From contig NZ_FOLM01000014.1 of assembly GCF_900112355.1 (NCBI RefSeq), positions 1-32,416 of the forward strand: a DNA stretch of 32,416 bases. The letters run 5' to 3'. A program made the translations under genes and the position numbers. The notes under the pieces were generated by a model, which searched no databases, had not been told where the DNA came from, and worked only from the letters and a program-made list of their open reading frames with translations. This document shows, one piece after another, positions 1 through 8,331 of this stretch; positions within the stretch are counted from its first letter, which is position 1; the number at the start of each line of letters is the position of its first letter. Source of the stretch: Streptomyces aidingensis (GTDB taxonomy: Bacteria > Actinomycetota > Actinomycetes > Streptomycetales > Streptomycetaceae).

Positions 1-465
1 GGTGGTGGCGGCGATCAGCGTGACCCAGCGGTTCTCCACCGCCGGAAGCAGGGAGTCCTGCTGCGCCTTGGTGAACCGGTGGATCTCGTCCAGGAACAGG
101 ACGGTCTCCTTGCCCAGGGCACCGATCGCGCGGCGGGCGCCGTCGATCACCGCGCGCACCTCCTTGACCCCGGCGGTGATCGCGGAGAGCTCGACAAAGC
201 GCTTGTCGGCGGCCCGGCTGACCACATGGGCGAGGGTCGTCTTGCCGGTGCCCGGCGGACCCCAGAGGATCACCGAGGAGACCCCGGCCGGGCCGGCGCC
301 GTGCTCCCCCACCAGGCGGCGCAGCGGCGAGCCGGGCCGCAGCAGATGGCCCTGGCCCACCACCTCGTCCAGATCACGGGGGCGCATCCGGGCCGCCAGC
401 GGACGTCCCGCGGGCTCCTTCTCCTGACGGTCCTCGGCGGCGGCGGTGAACAGGTCGGGCTCCAC
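1..465 (-). CDS. rarA: RarA/MgsA-family AAA+ ATPase, N-terminal part (cut by window edge)
   Basis: The 155 visible codons are the N-terminal part of a replication-associated recombination protein A, a clamp-loader-like AAA+ ATPase acting at stalled replication forks; the C-terminus lies beyond base 1. Visible motifs are a Walker A (GPPGTGKTT, about residues 69-77), a Walker B (LFLDEIHRF, about 123-131), and the family N-terminal pattern RMRP-DLDEVVGQ-HLL. I chose the GTG at 465 because an AGGG-type ribosome site lies about 8 nt upstream and the product then begins VEPDLFTAAAEDRQEK, which I remember as the usual Streptomyces start. A GTG three codons earlier (474) has no room for a ribosome site. 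A RuvB-like identity is unlikely because a complete RuvB is encoded at 12277-13323. Confidence 0.9.
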   Translation of the reverse strand, partial: MEPDLFTAAAEDRQEKEPAGRPLAARMRPRDLDEVVGQGHLLRPGSPLRRLVGEHGAGPAGVSSVILWGPPGTGKTTLAHVVSRAADKRFVELSAITAGVKEVRAVIDGARRAIGALGKETVLFLDEIHRFTKAQQDSLLPAVENRWVTLIAATT

Positions 466-514
466 ATCCGCCACCCTACTGGCCGGATACGACAACCGGC
501 CGGGCCCGCCCGGG

Positions 515-535
515 AGCCGCCGGAAGCGGCGGGCT
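515..535 (-). terminator. Hairpin at the end of the VKOR gene
   Basis: An 8-bp stem with one bulged base and a GAAG loop (plus-strand reading) reaches into the first base of the VKOR stop codon. No T-run follows, which is normal in Streptomyces. It could end VKOR transcription before rarA, but the rarA start is only 70 bp away and read-through is possible. Confidence 0.35.
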
Positions 536-1194
536 CAGAACCAGAAGTCCCACCAGCGGGTGAGGATCAGCATGCCGATGATGCCGATGTGCACGGTGGC
601 CGGCACCCAGTGGAACTCCAGCAGCCCCCGGCGCAGCCCCTCGGGCACCCGGACGAAGCCGTGCCGCACGGTGTGCACCACCGTGTACCAGAACATCACG
701 GCGGTCACCACCCACACCAGATTGCACCACAGGCACAGCGCGCCGATGTTGTACAGCGACTGGTACATCAGCCAGGTGCAGAAGCCGACGCCGAAGGCGG
801 TACCGGCCAGCAGCCCGCGCCAGAACCAGGCCCGGTACCGGGCGCCGGCCAGCAGCGCCATGCCGATGGTGATCACCGAGGCATAGGCGGCCATGCCCAG
901 CATCGGGTTGGGGAAGCCGAAGACCTCCGCCTGGTCGCTGGTCATCACGCTGCCGCAGGAGACCACCGGATTGATGGAACAGGCCGGCTGGTAGTTCTCG
1001 TTCTCGGCCAGATGCAGCTTGTCGATGATGATGACCCAGGAGGCCAGCAGGCCGAGGAAGCCGGTGATGACCAGCATCAGCGCGAACGGCCGGCTCGCTC
1101 CGGTGCCGGCCGGACCGCCCTGCTGTGCTTCGTCCTTGCGCCGCTGGGCCGGCACCTCGGCGGGCATGTCGTCGAGGTCTGCGGTGGTGGTCAT
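535..1194 (-). CDS. Vitamin K epoxide reductase (VKOR) family membrane protein
   Basis: This 219-residue integral membrane thiol oxidoreductase would reoxidise a periplasmic-side DsbA-like partner and pass electrons to quinone (family knowledge). The VKOR signature is complete: a loop cysteine pair (Cys72 and Cys80 in ACSINPVVSCGSV) and the active-site CLWC (Cys154, Cys157) at the start of a membrane helix. Hydrophobic segments are near residues 37-57, 99-116, 126-148, 156-175 and 199-212. The hydrophilic N-terminal 35 residues are poorly conserved in this family. The ATG at 1194 has GAGG eight bases upstream. No DsbA partner is adjacent; the only DsbA-like protein here (28672-29181) lacks a signal peptide, so the partner must be elsewhere. 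Confidence 0.9.
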   Translation of the reverse strand: MTTTADLDDMPAEVPAQRRKDEAQQGGPAGTGASRPFALMLVITGFLGLLASWVIIIDKLHLAENENYQPACSINPVVSCGSVMTSDQAEVFGFPNPMLGMAAYASVITIGMALLAGARYRAWFWRGLLAGTAFGVGFCTWLMYQSLYNIGALCLWCNLVWVVTAVMFWYTVVHTVRHGFVRVPEGLRRGLLEFHWVPATVHIGIIGMLILTRWWDFWF

Positions 1195-1243
1195 CCTGGT
1201 GTCCTCATGCGGTCAGAGGTCGTGGGGGGACGGGGCACTGCGG

Positions 1244-1287
1244 CCGGACCGCACCCCGGGCCGGCGAGGCCGTCGGCGGCGGTCCGG
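1244..1287 (-). terminator. Possible terminator after hisS
   Basis: Nine-base inverted repeats (1244-1252 and 1279-1287) enclose a 26-base loop that contains a smaller GGCC/GGCC stem. It lies about 40 bp past the hisS stop and before the VKOR start. The large loop makes this a weak call. Confidence 0.3.
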
Positions 1288-1325
1288 AGAAAGCCGGTGT
1301 CGCGATGGCCATTGTTGCACCGGCG

Positions 1326-2618
1326 TCAAGAGGACGAACCGAATCGTGCGCGCACTTCTTCCCCGGCCGCGGAGAGCGGCACCGCGGTCTGCTCCCCGCT
1401 GTGCAGATCCTTGAGCTGCACCACGCCCTCGGCCAGATCCCGCTCCCCGGCCACCAGGGCGAAGCGGGCCCCGGAGCGGTTGGCGGACTTCATGGCGTTC
1501 TTCAGGCCCCGGCCGCCATAGGCGAAATCGGCCGCCACCCCGGCCCGGCGCAACTCCGTGACCAGGCTGAACAGCGTACGCCTGGCCTGCCCGCCGAGCG
1601 GCACCGCATAGACCTCGGTGGCCGGCGGCACCTTTGGCGCCACCCCTTCGGCGCGCAGCGCCAGCACCGTGCGGTCCACACCCAGCGCCCAGCCCACCGA
1701 GGGCAGGGCCGGGCCGCCGATCATCTCCGACAGCCCGTCGTACCGCCCGCCGCCGCCGATGGCGGACTGTGCGCCCAGCCCGTCATGGACGAATTCGAAC
1801 GTGGTTCTGGTGTAGTAGTCCAGTCCACGCACCAGCCGGGGGTCGTCCTCGAAGGGGACACCGGCCGCGCCGAGCAGCTCCCGCACCTCGTCGTGGTAGT
1901 CCCGGCACGCCTCGCACAGGTGGTCCCGCATCAGCGGGGCGCCGCCGAGTCGGGCACGCACCTGGTCGCGCTTGTCGTCCAGCACCCGCAGCGGATTGAT
2001 CTCGATCCGCTTGCGGGTCTCGTCGTCCAGATCCAGACCGCGCAGAAAGTCCTGGAGGACCGCCCGGTAGGCCGGGCGGCACTCCCGGTCGCCCAGCGAG
2101 TTCAGCAGCAGCCGGAAGCCGGTCAGGCCGAGCGACCGGTAGCCGTCCACGGCCAGGATGATCAGCTCGGCGTCCAGCGCCGGGTCCTCGGCCCCGATGG
2201 CCTCCGCCCCGACCTGGGCGAAGTGCCGGTAGCGGCCCTTCTGCGGGCGCTCGTAGCGGTAGTAGGAGCCCGAGTACCAGAGCTTGACCGGCAGATTGCC
2301 CGCCTTGTGCAGACCGGCCTCCAGGGCCGCGCGCAGCACCGACGCGGTGCCCTCGGGACGCAGTGCGAGCCGGTCGCCGCCCTTGGTGGTGAGGGTGTAC
2401 ATCTCCTTGGTCACGATGTCGGTGGACTCCCCGACACCGCGGGCGAAGAGCTCGACCTGCTCGAAGCCGGGGGTCTCGGCGTAGCCGTAGCCGGCCCGGC
2501 GCACCGGCGCGGCCAGCGCCTCCCGCACCGCCAGGTGTTCGGCGGACTGCGGCGGCAGCAGATCGTAGGTCCCCTTGGGGGCGCGGAAACTGGGTGCACT
2601 CACGGGTGGTGTCGTCAC
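1326..2618 (-). CDS. hisS: Histidyl-tRNA synthetase
   Basis: Class II aminoacyl-tRNA synthetase that charges tRNA-His in the cytosol. The diagnostic sequences are present: N-terminal FRAPKGTYDLLPP, motif 2 (RYERPQKGRYRHFAQVGAE), histidine motif A (LVRGLDYYTRTTFEF), motif 3 (PSVGWALGVDR) and a C-terminal anticodon-binding domain. From the GTG at 2618 it has 430 residues. That GTG overlaps the TGA of the upstream hydrolase by four bases (GTGA) and has GAGG three bases upstream, which suggests translational coupling. A second GTG at 2603 would give 425 residues, closer to the usual start, but no ribosome site is visible for it; the exact start stays open. Open reading continues upstream to 2765 only as a shadow across the hydrolase gene. 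Confidence 0.96.
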   Translation of the reverse strand: MTTPPVSAPSFRAPKGTYDLLPPQSAEHLAVREALAAPVRRAGYGYAETPGFEQVELFARGVGESTDIVTKEMYTLTTKGGDRLALRPEGTASVLRAALEAGLHKAGNLPVKLWYSGSYYRYERPQKGRYRHFAQVGAEAIGAEDPALDAELIILAVDGYRSLGLTGFRLLLNSLGDRECRPAYRAVLQDFLRGLDLDDETRKRIEINPLRVLDDKRDQVRARLGGAPLMRDHLCEACRDYHDEVRELLGAAGVPFEDDPRLVRGLDYYTRTTFEFVHDGLGAQSAIGGGGRYDGLSEMIGGPALPSVGWALGVDRTVLALRAEGVAPKVPPATEVYAVPLGGQARRTLFSLVTELRRAGVAADFAYGGRGLKNAMKSANRSGARFALVAGERDLAEGVVQLKDLHSGEQTAVPLSAAGEEVRARFGSSS

Positions 2619-3328
2619 ATTCCTCGTCGCGGCGGCGCGGGCTCCGCGCCGCCCCGGCCGTCGGCCACCGCCCGCAGGAAGGGGTTGGTGGCGCGCTCGC
2701 GGCCGATGGTGGTCTGGGGGCCGTGTCCGGACAGCACCACGGTGGAGTCCTCCAGCGGCAGGCACACACGTGCCAGCGACCGGAGGATCTCGGCGTGATC
2801 GCCGCCGGGCAGATCGGTGCGTCCGATGGAGCCGGCGAACAGCAGGTCGCCCGAGAACAGGACCGGCGGGATGTCGTCCTGCCCGGGCATCCGGAAGGTC
2901 ACCGACCCCTTGGTATGGCCCGGGGCATGGTCGACGGTGAGGTCCAGACCGGCCAGCTCCAGCCGCGCACCGTCGGTCAGCTCCCGCACATCGTCCGGCT
3001 CCCCGACGGTCAGCTCGCCCAGCAGCTGCTTGCCGATGGCCATGCCCAGCCCCCGGGCCGGGTCGCTCAGCATGTAGCGGTCCTCGGGGTGGATCCAGGC
3101 GGGCACCTCACGGGCGCCGCACACCGGGACCACCGAGGCGACATGGTCGATATGGCCATGGGTGACGATCACCGCGACCGGCTTCAGACGGTGTTTGGCC
3201 ACTGCGGCCTCGACCCCTTCGGCGGCCTGGTGCCCGGGGTCGATGATCACGCATTCCTCACCGGCCGCGGGGGCCACCAGATAGCAGTTGGTCCCCCAGG
3301 CACCGGCCGGGAAGCCCGCGATGAGCAC
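2615..3328 (-). CDS. MBL-fold metallo-hydrolase, glyoxalase II-like
   Basis: The 237-residue soluble protein has the metallo-beta-lactamase metal-binding motif THGHIDH (residues 56-62), a downstream HAPGHTKGS segment, an FSGDLLF segment and a final SGHGPQTT histidine. This layout is that of hydroxyacylglutathione hydrolase-like (glyoxalase II) enzymes, which hydrolyse thioesters at a binuclear metal site; the true substrate in this mycothiol-using lineage is unknown. The GTG at 3328 is preceded by AGGGG at a good distance. Its stop codon overlaps the hisS start, so the two are an operon. The same hydrolase-hisS pair occurs in mycobacteria (Rv2581c-Rv2580c, from memory). Confidence 0.92.
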   Translation of the reverse strand: MLIAGFPAGAWGTNCYLVAPAAGEECVIIDPGHQAAEGVEAAVAKHRLKPVAVIVTHGHIDHVASVVPVCGAREVPAWIHPEDRYMLSDPARGLGMAIGKQLLGELTVGEPDDVRELTDGARLELAGLDLTVDHAPGHTKGSVTFRMPGQDDIPPVLFSGDLLFAGSIGRTDLPGGDHAEILRSLARVCLPLEDSTVVLSGHGPQTTIGRERATNPFLRAVADGRGGAEPAPPRRGM

Positions 3329-3728
3329 TTTCGCCCCTGTCTGTCGGTGGGTGGTGTCGGTGGGCCGAGGGCCGGTCGCCCGCGCACCGGCCGGCGGCCG
3401 GCGGGGCCCGCCCGGTGGGAAATCCTACCGGGCGGGCACGGGCCGGGCGCGAACCGGTTACGGTACGCCAGTGGGACGCGGGCGGAGGTGTCCGCCGGGG
3501 CTGCGCCGCACACGGGTGTCCGGCGCAGTTCCCGGCGGGACCGTGCGGCAATTGCCGCTCGCAGAGTGCGGACAGCCGGGCCGCCGGTCGCCTATGTTGG
3601 CGTTGTGGACGGGCGGCCCTGCGTCAGTGCACCGCGTCGCTCGGCATCCGGGCTACCACCGGATGAGGAACTGTGGACGATGCCGCGGGGCCGACGGCCC
3701 CGGCCGGGTGTCATGTGGAGGAGGCGCT
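3329..3728. other. 400-bp divergent intergenic region without a gene
   Basis: The hydrolase reads left and the DUF349 gene reads right from this gap. I see no supportable gene on either strand: the open frames that cross it are extensions of neighbours or GC-rich shadows. It holds one strong hairpin (3406-3437) and a possible plus-strand -10 (TATGTT near 3594). In M. tuberculosis a cyclophilin gene (ppiB, Rv2582) occupies the matching position between the glyoxalase II-like gene and relA. Confidence 0.6.
3406..3437. terminator. Strong hairpin upstream of both divergent genes
   Basis: An 11-bp perfect stem (3406-3416 with 3427-3437) is extended towards the loop by a G-T pair and a GGA/TCC match around AA, leaving almost no unpaired bases. 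The position is odd for a terminator because no gene visible here ends next to it. It could be a leftover terminator of a lost gene, or a leader structure in the hydrolase transcript. Confidence 0.5.
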
Positions 3729-4958
3729 GTGAGCAGCGACCCGTGGGGCCGTGTCGATGAGAACGGCACTGTGTATGTGCGGACCGCCGACGGGGAGAAG
3801 GTCGCCGGCTCCTGGCAGGCGGGCTCGCCGGAAGAGGCCCTCGCCTACTTCGAGCGCAAGTACGAGGGCCTGGTGGTGGAGATCGGGCTGCTGGAGCGCC
3901 GGGTGCGGACCACCGACCTGTCGGCCAAGGACGCCAACACGGCCATCGGGCACATCCGGGAACAGGTCGACGCCGGGCACGCGGTCGGGGATCTGGACGC
4001 GCTGAGCCAGCGGCTGGACAAGCTGGCCGGGCTGGTGCAGGAGCGGCAGGCCGAGCGCCGGGCCAGCCGGGCGCGGCAGAGCGAGGAGACCCGGCAGGCC
4101 AAGGAGGCGCTGGTCGCCGAGGCCGAGCAGCTCGCGGCCAGCGACCAGTGGCGCACCGCCGGGGAGCGGCTGCGGGCGCTGGTGGACACCTGGAAGGGCC
4201 TGCCGCGGCTGGACCGCAGGACCGACGACGAGCTGTGGCACCGTTTCTCGCACGCCCGCTCGGCGTTCTCCAAGCGGCGCAAGGCGCACTTCGCGGCGCT
4301 GGACGCGCAGCGCGAGGAGGCCCGGCGGCGCAAGGAGAAGCTGATCGCGGAGGCCGAGGAGCTCTCCGGCTCCAGCGACTGGGGTCCGACCGCCTCCCGC
4401 TACCGGGAGCTGATGCGGGAGTGGAAGGCCGCCGGGCGGGCGCAGCGGGAGGTGGAGGACGAGCTGTGGGCCCGGTTCCGGGCCGCCCAGGACGTGTTCT
4501 TCGCCGCCCGCGGCGAGGTGTTCGCCGAGCGGGACGCGGAGTACCGCGACAACCTCTCGCGCAAGGAGGAGCTGGCGGCCGAGGCGGAGAAGATGCTGCC
4601 GGTGACCGATGTGCGCGCCGCGCGGGCGGCGCTGCGCTCCATCGGGGAGCGCTGGGAGGCCGTCGGCCCGGTGCCCCGGGACGCCCGGCCGGCCATCGAG
4701 GGCCGGCTGCGGGCCGTGGAGCAGGCCGTGGCCGAGGCCGAGGAGGCCGAGTGGCGCCGCACCAACCCCGAGGCCCGGGCCCGCGCCGCCGAGCTGACCG
4801 GCCGGCTGGAGGAGGTCGTGAACCGGCTGCGCGGCCAGATCGACACCGCCCGCGCCGCGGGCAACAACGCCCGGGCGGACAAGCTGGAGAAGGAGCTCGC
4901 CGGCCGCCAGGCACTGCTGGACCAGGCCCGCAAGAGCCTGGAGGAATTCGGCGGCTGA
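3729..4958 (+). CDS. DUF349-domain coiled-coil protein
   Basis: The 409-residue protein is charged, mostly helical and cytosolic, with no signal peptide or membrane segment. After an N-terminal part with a W-G-R-V-DENG-V-V start and a helical region (about 35-125) there are three DUF349-type repeats at about 127-198, 204-275 and 278-345, each with a tryptophan near its middle; the first two carry ELWHRF and ELWARF. A C-terminal coiled coil rich in Ala, Glu and Arg follows. The molecular function of DUF349 proteins is not settled. The GTG at 3729 has a GGAGGAGG ribosome site at good distance, while the open frame upstream to 3288 has none. The gene converges on relA with 51 bp between stops. 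Confidence 0.88.
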   Translation: MSSDPWGRVDENGTVYVRTADGEKVAGSWQAGSPEEALAYFERKYEGLVVEIGLLERRVRTTDLSAKDANTAIGHIREQVDAGHAVGDLDALSQRLDKLAGLVQERQAERRASRARQSEETRQAKEALVAEAEQLAASDQWRTAGERLRALVDTWKGLPRLDRRTDDELWHRFSHARSAFSKRRKAHFAALDAQREEARRRKEKLIAEAEELSGSSDWGPTASRYRELMREWKAAGRAQREVEDELWARFRAAQDVFFAARGEVFAERDAEYRDNLSRKEELAAEAEKMLPVTDVRAARAALRSIGERWEAVGPVPRDARPAIEGRLRAVEQAVAEAEEAEWRRTNPEARARAAELTGRLEEVVNRLRGQIDTARAAGNNARADKLEKELAGRQALLDQARKSLEEFGG

Positions 4959-4965
4959 CCGCCGT

Positions 4966-5005
4966 CTCCGGCGGGGGCGCCGCCCGGGCGGCGCCCCCGC
5001 CGGAG
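4966..5005. terminator. Perfect 40-bp palindrome, bidirectional terminator
   Basis: Bases 4966-4985 are the exact reverse complement of 4986-5005, giving a stem of up to 20 bp centred on CCCGGG. It fills almost the whole 51-bp gap between the stops of the DUF349 gene (4958) and relA (5010), so it is placed to end transcription from both sides. Confidence 0.85.
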
Positions 5006-5009
5006 CGGG

Positions 5010-7499
5010 TCAGTGCTTGCGGGAGGGGGTGACGCGGTAGACGTCGTAGACGCCCTCCACACCGCGCACCGCCTTCAGCACATGGCCCAGATGCTTGGGA
5101 TCGCCCATCTCGAAGGTGAAGCGCGAGGTCGCCACCCGGTCACGCGAGGTCTGCACCGCCGCCGAGAGAATGTTGACATGCTGGTCGGACAGCACCCGCG
5201 TGACGTCCGACAGCAGCCGTGACCGGTCCAGCGCCTCGACCTGGATGGCCACCAGGAAGACCGAGGACTGGGTGGGCGCCCATTCGACCTCCAGCATCCG
5301 TTCCGGCTCCCGGGACAGCGACTCCACATTGACGCAGTCCGCGCGGTGCACCGAGACGCCGCTGCCCCGGGTGACGAAGCCGATGATCGGGTCGCCGGGC
5401 ACCGGGGTGCAGCAGCGGGCCAGCTTGACCCACACGTCCGCCGTGCCCTTGACCACCACGCCGGGGTCGGCGCTGGACCGGCGGCGCGCGCCGCGGGCCG
5501 GGACCGGCGGCGCCGACTCGGCGACATCCTCGCCGGCCGCCTCCTCGCCGCCGACCGCCTGCACCAGCTTCTGCACCACGCTCTGCGCCGAGACATGTCC
5601 CTCGCCGATCGCGGCGTACAGCGCCGAGATGTCCGGGTAGCGCATCTCATGGGCCAGGGTGACCAGCGCGTCCCCGGTGAGGATGTGCTGGATCGGCAGG
5701 TTCTGCTTGCGCATGGCCCGCACGATGGCGTCCTTGCCCTGCTCGATCGCCTCGTCCCGGCGCTCCCGGGAGAACCAGCCGCGGATCTTGTTGCGGGCCC
5801 GCGCGGACTTGACGAAGCCCAGCCAGTCCCGGGACGGCCCCGCGCCGGCCGCCTTGGAGGTGAAGATCTCCACAGTGTCGCCGTTGTCCAGGGTGGACTC
5901 CAGCGGCACCAGCCGGCCGTTGACCTTCGCCCCTATGGTGCGGTGCCCGACCTCGGTGTGCACCGCGTAGGCGAAGTCCACCGGGGTGGCACCGGCGGGC
6001 AGCGCGATCACATCGCCCTTGGGCGTGAAGACGAAGACCTCGTTGCGGGACAGGTCGAAGCGCAGCGACTCCAGGAACTCGCCCGGGTCGGTGGTCTCCT
6101 TCTGCCAGTCGAGCAACTGCCGCAGCCAGGACATCTCCCGGACCGCGTCGCCGCCCTTCTCGCTTCTCTTCGGGGGCGCGCCCAGGCCGCGGGCGCCGCC
6201 CGCCACCGCCTGCTGCTTGTACTTCCAGTGCGCGGCGATGCCGTATTCGGCCCGGCGGTGCATCTCGTAGGTGCGGATCTGGAGCTCCACCGGCTTGCCG
6301 CCCGGACCGATCACCGTGGTGTGCAGCGACTGGTACATGTTGAACTTGGGCATGGCGATGTAGTCCTTGAACCGTCCGGGCACCGGGTTCCACCGCGCGT
6401 GCACGGTGCCCAGCGCCGCATAGCAGTCGCGGACGGTGTCGACCAGCAGCCTTATCCCCACCAGGTCGTAGATCTCGGCGAAGTCCCGGCCGCGCACCAC
6501 CATCTTCTGGTAGATGGAGTAGTAGTGCTTGGGCCGTCCGGTGACGGTCGCCTTGATCCGCGCACCGCGCAGATCGTTCTGCACCTCTTCGATCACGGTG
6601 GCCAGATAGTCGTCCCGCTTGGGGGCGCGCTCGGCCACCAGCCGGACGATCTCGTCGTACATCTTGGGGTAGAGGATGGCGAAGGCCAGGTCCTCCAGCT
6701 CCCACTTGATGGTGTTCATGCCCAGCCGGTGGGCCAGCGGGGCGTAGATCTCCAGGGTCTCGCGGGCCTTCTGCTCCTGCTTCTCCCGCTTGAGAAAGCG
6801 CATGGTGCGCATGTTGTGCAGCCGGTCGGCCAGCTTGATGACCAGGACCCGCGGGTCCTTGGCCATGGCGACCACCATCTTGCGCACCGTCTCGGCCTGC
6901 GCGGCCTCGCCGAACTTGACCTTGTCCAGCTTGGTGACGCCGTCCACCAGCAGCGCCACCTGGTCACCGAAGTCGCGGCGCAGATTGTCCAGGCCGTACT
7001 CGGTGTCCTCCACGGTGTCGTGCAGCAGCCCGGCGCACAGGGTGGCGGTGTCCATGCCCAGTTCGGCCAGGATGGTGGTGACGGCCAGCGGGTGGGTGAT
7101 GTACGGGTCGCCGCTGCGCCGCTTCTGGCCGCGGTGCCAGCGCTCGGCCACCTGGTAGGCGCGCTCGATCTGGCGCAGCGCCGAGGTGTCCGCCTTGGGA
7201 TCGCTGGCCCGGACCACCCGCAGCAGCGGCTCCAGCACCGGGTTGTAGGGGCTGGAGCGCTGCACGCCCAGCCGGGCGAGCCGGGCGCGCACCCGGTTGG
7301 AGGAACCGGAGCGTCCGGAGACGCCGGAGATGGCGGGCACCGGCGGCGGGGCCGGGGCGGGAGCGGCCTTGCGGTCCGGGGCGTCGCCGTTCCGCCCCAC
7401 GGCCGTCGAGCCGGCGGCCGGGCGGTGCTTGCCGTTCACCGGCGCGGCGTCGTGGCTGGTCGGCCCGCCAGTGGTGCGCGGCTGGGGCTCGTCTGGCAA
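5010..7499 (-). CDS. relA: Bifunctional (p)ppGpp synthetase/hydrolase (RelA/SpoT, Rsh type)
   Basis: Makes and degrades the alarmone (p)ppGpp. From the TTG at 7499 it has 829 residues. The HD hydrolase domain (about 105-290) keeps His136, the HD pair 160-161 and ED 164-165 (HDTVEDTEY) and KLADRLHN. The synthetase domain (about 305-430) has GRPKHYYSIYQKM and RFKD (376-379), the RXKD form typical of bifunctional enzymes rather than the EXDD form of RelA-only ones. A TGS domain, a CC zinc-binding segment (LARCCTPVPGD) and a C-terminal ACT domain follow. The TTG start has GGGAG six bases upstream and gives LPDEPQP, like other Streptomyces starts I remember. A GTG at 7556 (848 residues) has no ribosome site. 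The N-terminal 65 residues are Pro/Ala-rich. Confidence 0.95.
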   Translation of the reverse strand: MPDEPQPRTTGGPTSHDAAPVNGKHRPAAGSTAVGRNGDAPDRKAAPAPAPPPVPAISGVSGRSGSSNRVRARLARLGVQRSSPYNPVLEPLLRVVRASDPKADTSALRQIERAYQVAERWHRGQKRRSGDPYITHPLAVTTILAELGMDTATLCAGLLHDTVEDTEYGLDNLRRDFGDQVALLVDGVTKLDKVKFGEAAQAETVRKMVVAMAKDPRVLVIKLADRLHNMRTMRFLKREKQEQKARETLEIYAPLAHRLGMNTIKWELEDLAFAILYPKMYDEIVRLVAERAPKRDDYLATVIEEVQNDLRGARIKATVTGRPKHYYSIYQKMVVRGRDFAEIYDLVGIRLLVDTVRDCYAALGTVHARWNPVPGRFKDYIAMPKFNMYQSLHTTVIGPGGKPVELQIRTYEMHRRAEYGIAAHWKYKQQAVAGGARGLGAPPKRSEKGGDAVREMSWLRQLLDWQKETTDPGEFLESLRFDLSRNEVFVFTPKGDVIALPAGATPVDFAYAVHTEVGHRTIGAKVNGRLVPLESTLDNGDTVEIFTSKAAGAGPSRDWLGFVKSARARNKIRGWFSRERRDEAIEQGKDAIVRAMRKQNLPIQHILTGDALVTLAHEMRYPDISALYAAIGEGHVSAQSVVQKLVQAVGGEEAAGEDVAESAPPVPARGARRRSSADPGVVVKGTADVWVKLARCCTPVPGDPIIGFVTRGSGVSVHRADCVNVESLSREPERMLEVEWAPTQSSVFLVAIQVEALDRSRLLSDVTRVLSDQHVNILSAAVQTSRDRVATSRFTFEMGDPKHLGHVLKAVRGVEGVYDVYRVTPSRKH

Positions 7500-7529
7500 A
7501 GGAGGCTCCCGGGGGACGGTCGGACTGCC

Positions 7530-7535
7530 ATGGTA
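7530..7535 (-). promoter_or_regulatory. Candidate -10 element for relA
   Basis: TACCAT on the minus strand lies about 30 bp upstream of the TTG start at 7499. If used, transcription would begin downstream of the alternative GTG at 7556 and so support the TTG. I see no good -35 box, and relA could also be read from the apt-secDF side. Confidence 0.35.
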
Positions 7536-7700
7536 GCGAGCCGGGGCCGTCGGCACGTTTCGGCGATGTGGCCGGGTCGGTGACTCGCTTCCCGGGCCGG
7601 TGTCGCAGCGGGCCGGGAGCGTATCCGAACGCCGCCGCGGCGGGACTCATTCCCCTGCGGTGGACCCGGCGCGGCGGTGGTCCGGCGGCGCGGCCCGGTC

Positions 7701-8324
7701 TCAGAGGGTGAGCAGCACGTCCAGCGGGGCCGGGCCGAGCGCCTCGCGCAGCCGCTCCCGGCCGGCCAGGAAGCCAAGCTCCATCAGCATGGTCACCCCG
7801 GCCACCTGGGCGCCGGTGCGGCGGATCAGATGCAGCGACGCCTCGGCCGTGCCGCCGGTGGCCAGCACATCGTCGATCACCAGCACCCGGTCCTCGGGGG
7901 TGAGGTCCTCGGCGTGCAGTTCGATCTCGGCGCTGCCGTACTCCAGCTCGTAGCTCTGCGAGAGAGTGGCACCGGGCAGCTTGCCGGCCTTGCGGACCGG
8001 GATGAAGCCCACCTGGGCGCGTACCGCCACCGGCGCGGCCAGGATGAAGCCGCGCGCCTCCAGACCGGCCACCTTGGTCGCCCGCCGGCGCCGGCAGATG
8101 GCCGCCATGGTCTCGGTGACCAGAGAGAACGCCTTGGAGTCGGCGAGCAGCGGGGTGATGTCCTTGAACCTCACCCCGGGCCGCGGGTAGTCGGCCACCT
8201 CCCGGATCCGGCTGAGCAGCAGTTCCCGGATCTCCTCGGGCGCGGGCACGGCGGGGGCCGGGGGAAGGCCCGCCGGGGTGCCCGGTGTGCCGCCGCCGGC
8301 CCCGGGCACCGTCGCGTCGCTCAT
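7701..8324 (-). CDS. apt: Adenine phosphoribosyltransferase
   Basis: Salvages adenine to AMP using PRPP. The type I phosphoribosyltransferase signature VLVIDDVLATGGTAEA lies at about 147-162, and the APT-specific segments YPRPGVRFKDITPLL, GLEARGFILAAPVA and RKAGKLPGATLS are present. It has 207 residues against about 180 usual; the surplus is a Gly/Pro/Ala-rich N-terminal tail of about 28 residues before EEIRELLLSRI. The ATG at 8324 follows the secF stop (8332) by only 7 bp. The ribosome site is weak, so translation may be coupled to secF. A start inside the tail cannot be excluded. The gene order secD-secF-apt-relA is conserved in actinobacteria. Confidence 0.94.
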   Translation of the reverse strand: MSDATVPGAGGGTPGTPAGLPPAPAVPAPEEIRELLLSRIREVADYPRPGVRFKDITPLLADSKAFSLVTETMAAICRRRRATKVAGLEARGFILAAPVAVRAQVGFIPVRKAGKLPGATLSQSYELEYGSAEIELHAEDLTPEDRVLVIDDVLATGGTAEASLHLIRRTGAQVAGVTMLMELGFLAGRERLREALGPAPLDVLLTL

Positions 8325-8331
8325 CGCCGGG

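Noticed and set aside
79..1521. Plus-strand open frame of 480 codons at the left end
   Set aside because: It crosses three well-supported minus-strand genes and has no recognisable product.
3592..4914. Minus-strand open frame of 440 codons opposite the DUF349 gene
   Set aside because: Almost only Arg, Pro, Ala and Ser; shadow of the third-position GC bias.
5346..7583. Plus-strand open frame of 745 codons opposite relA
   Set aside because: No motif and skewed His/Gln/Val composition; relA is certain on the minus strand.
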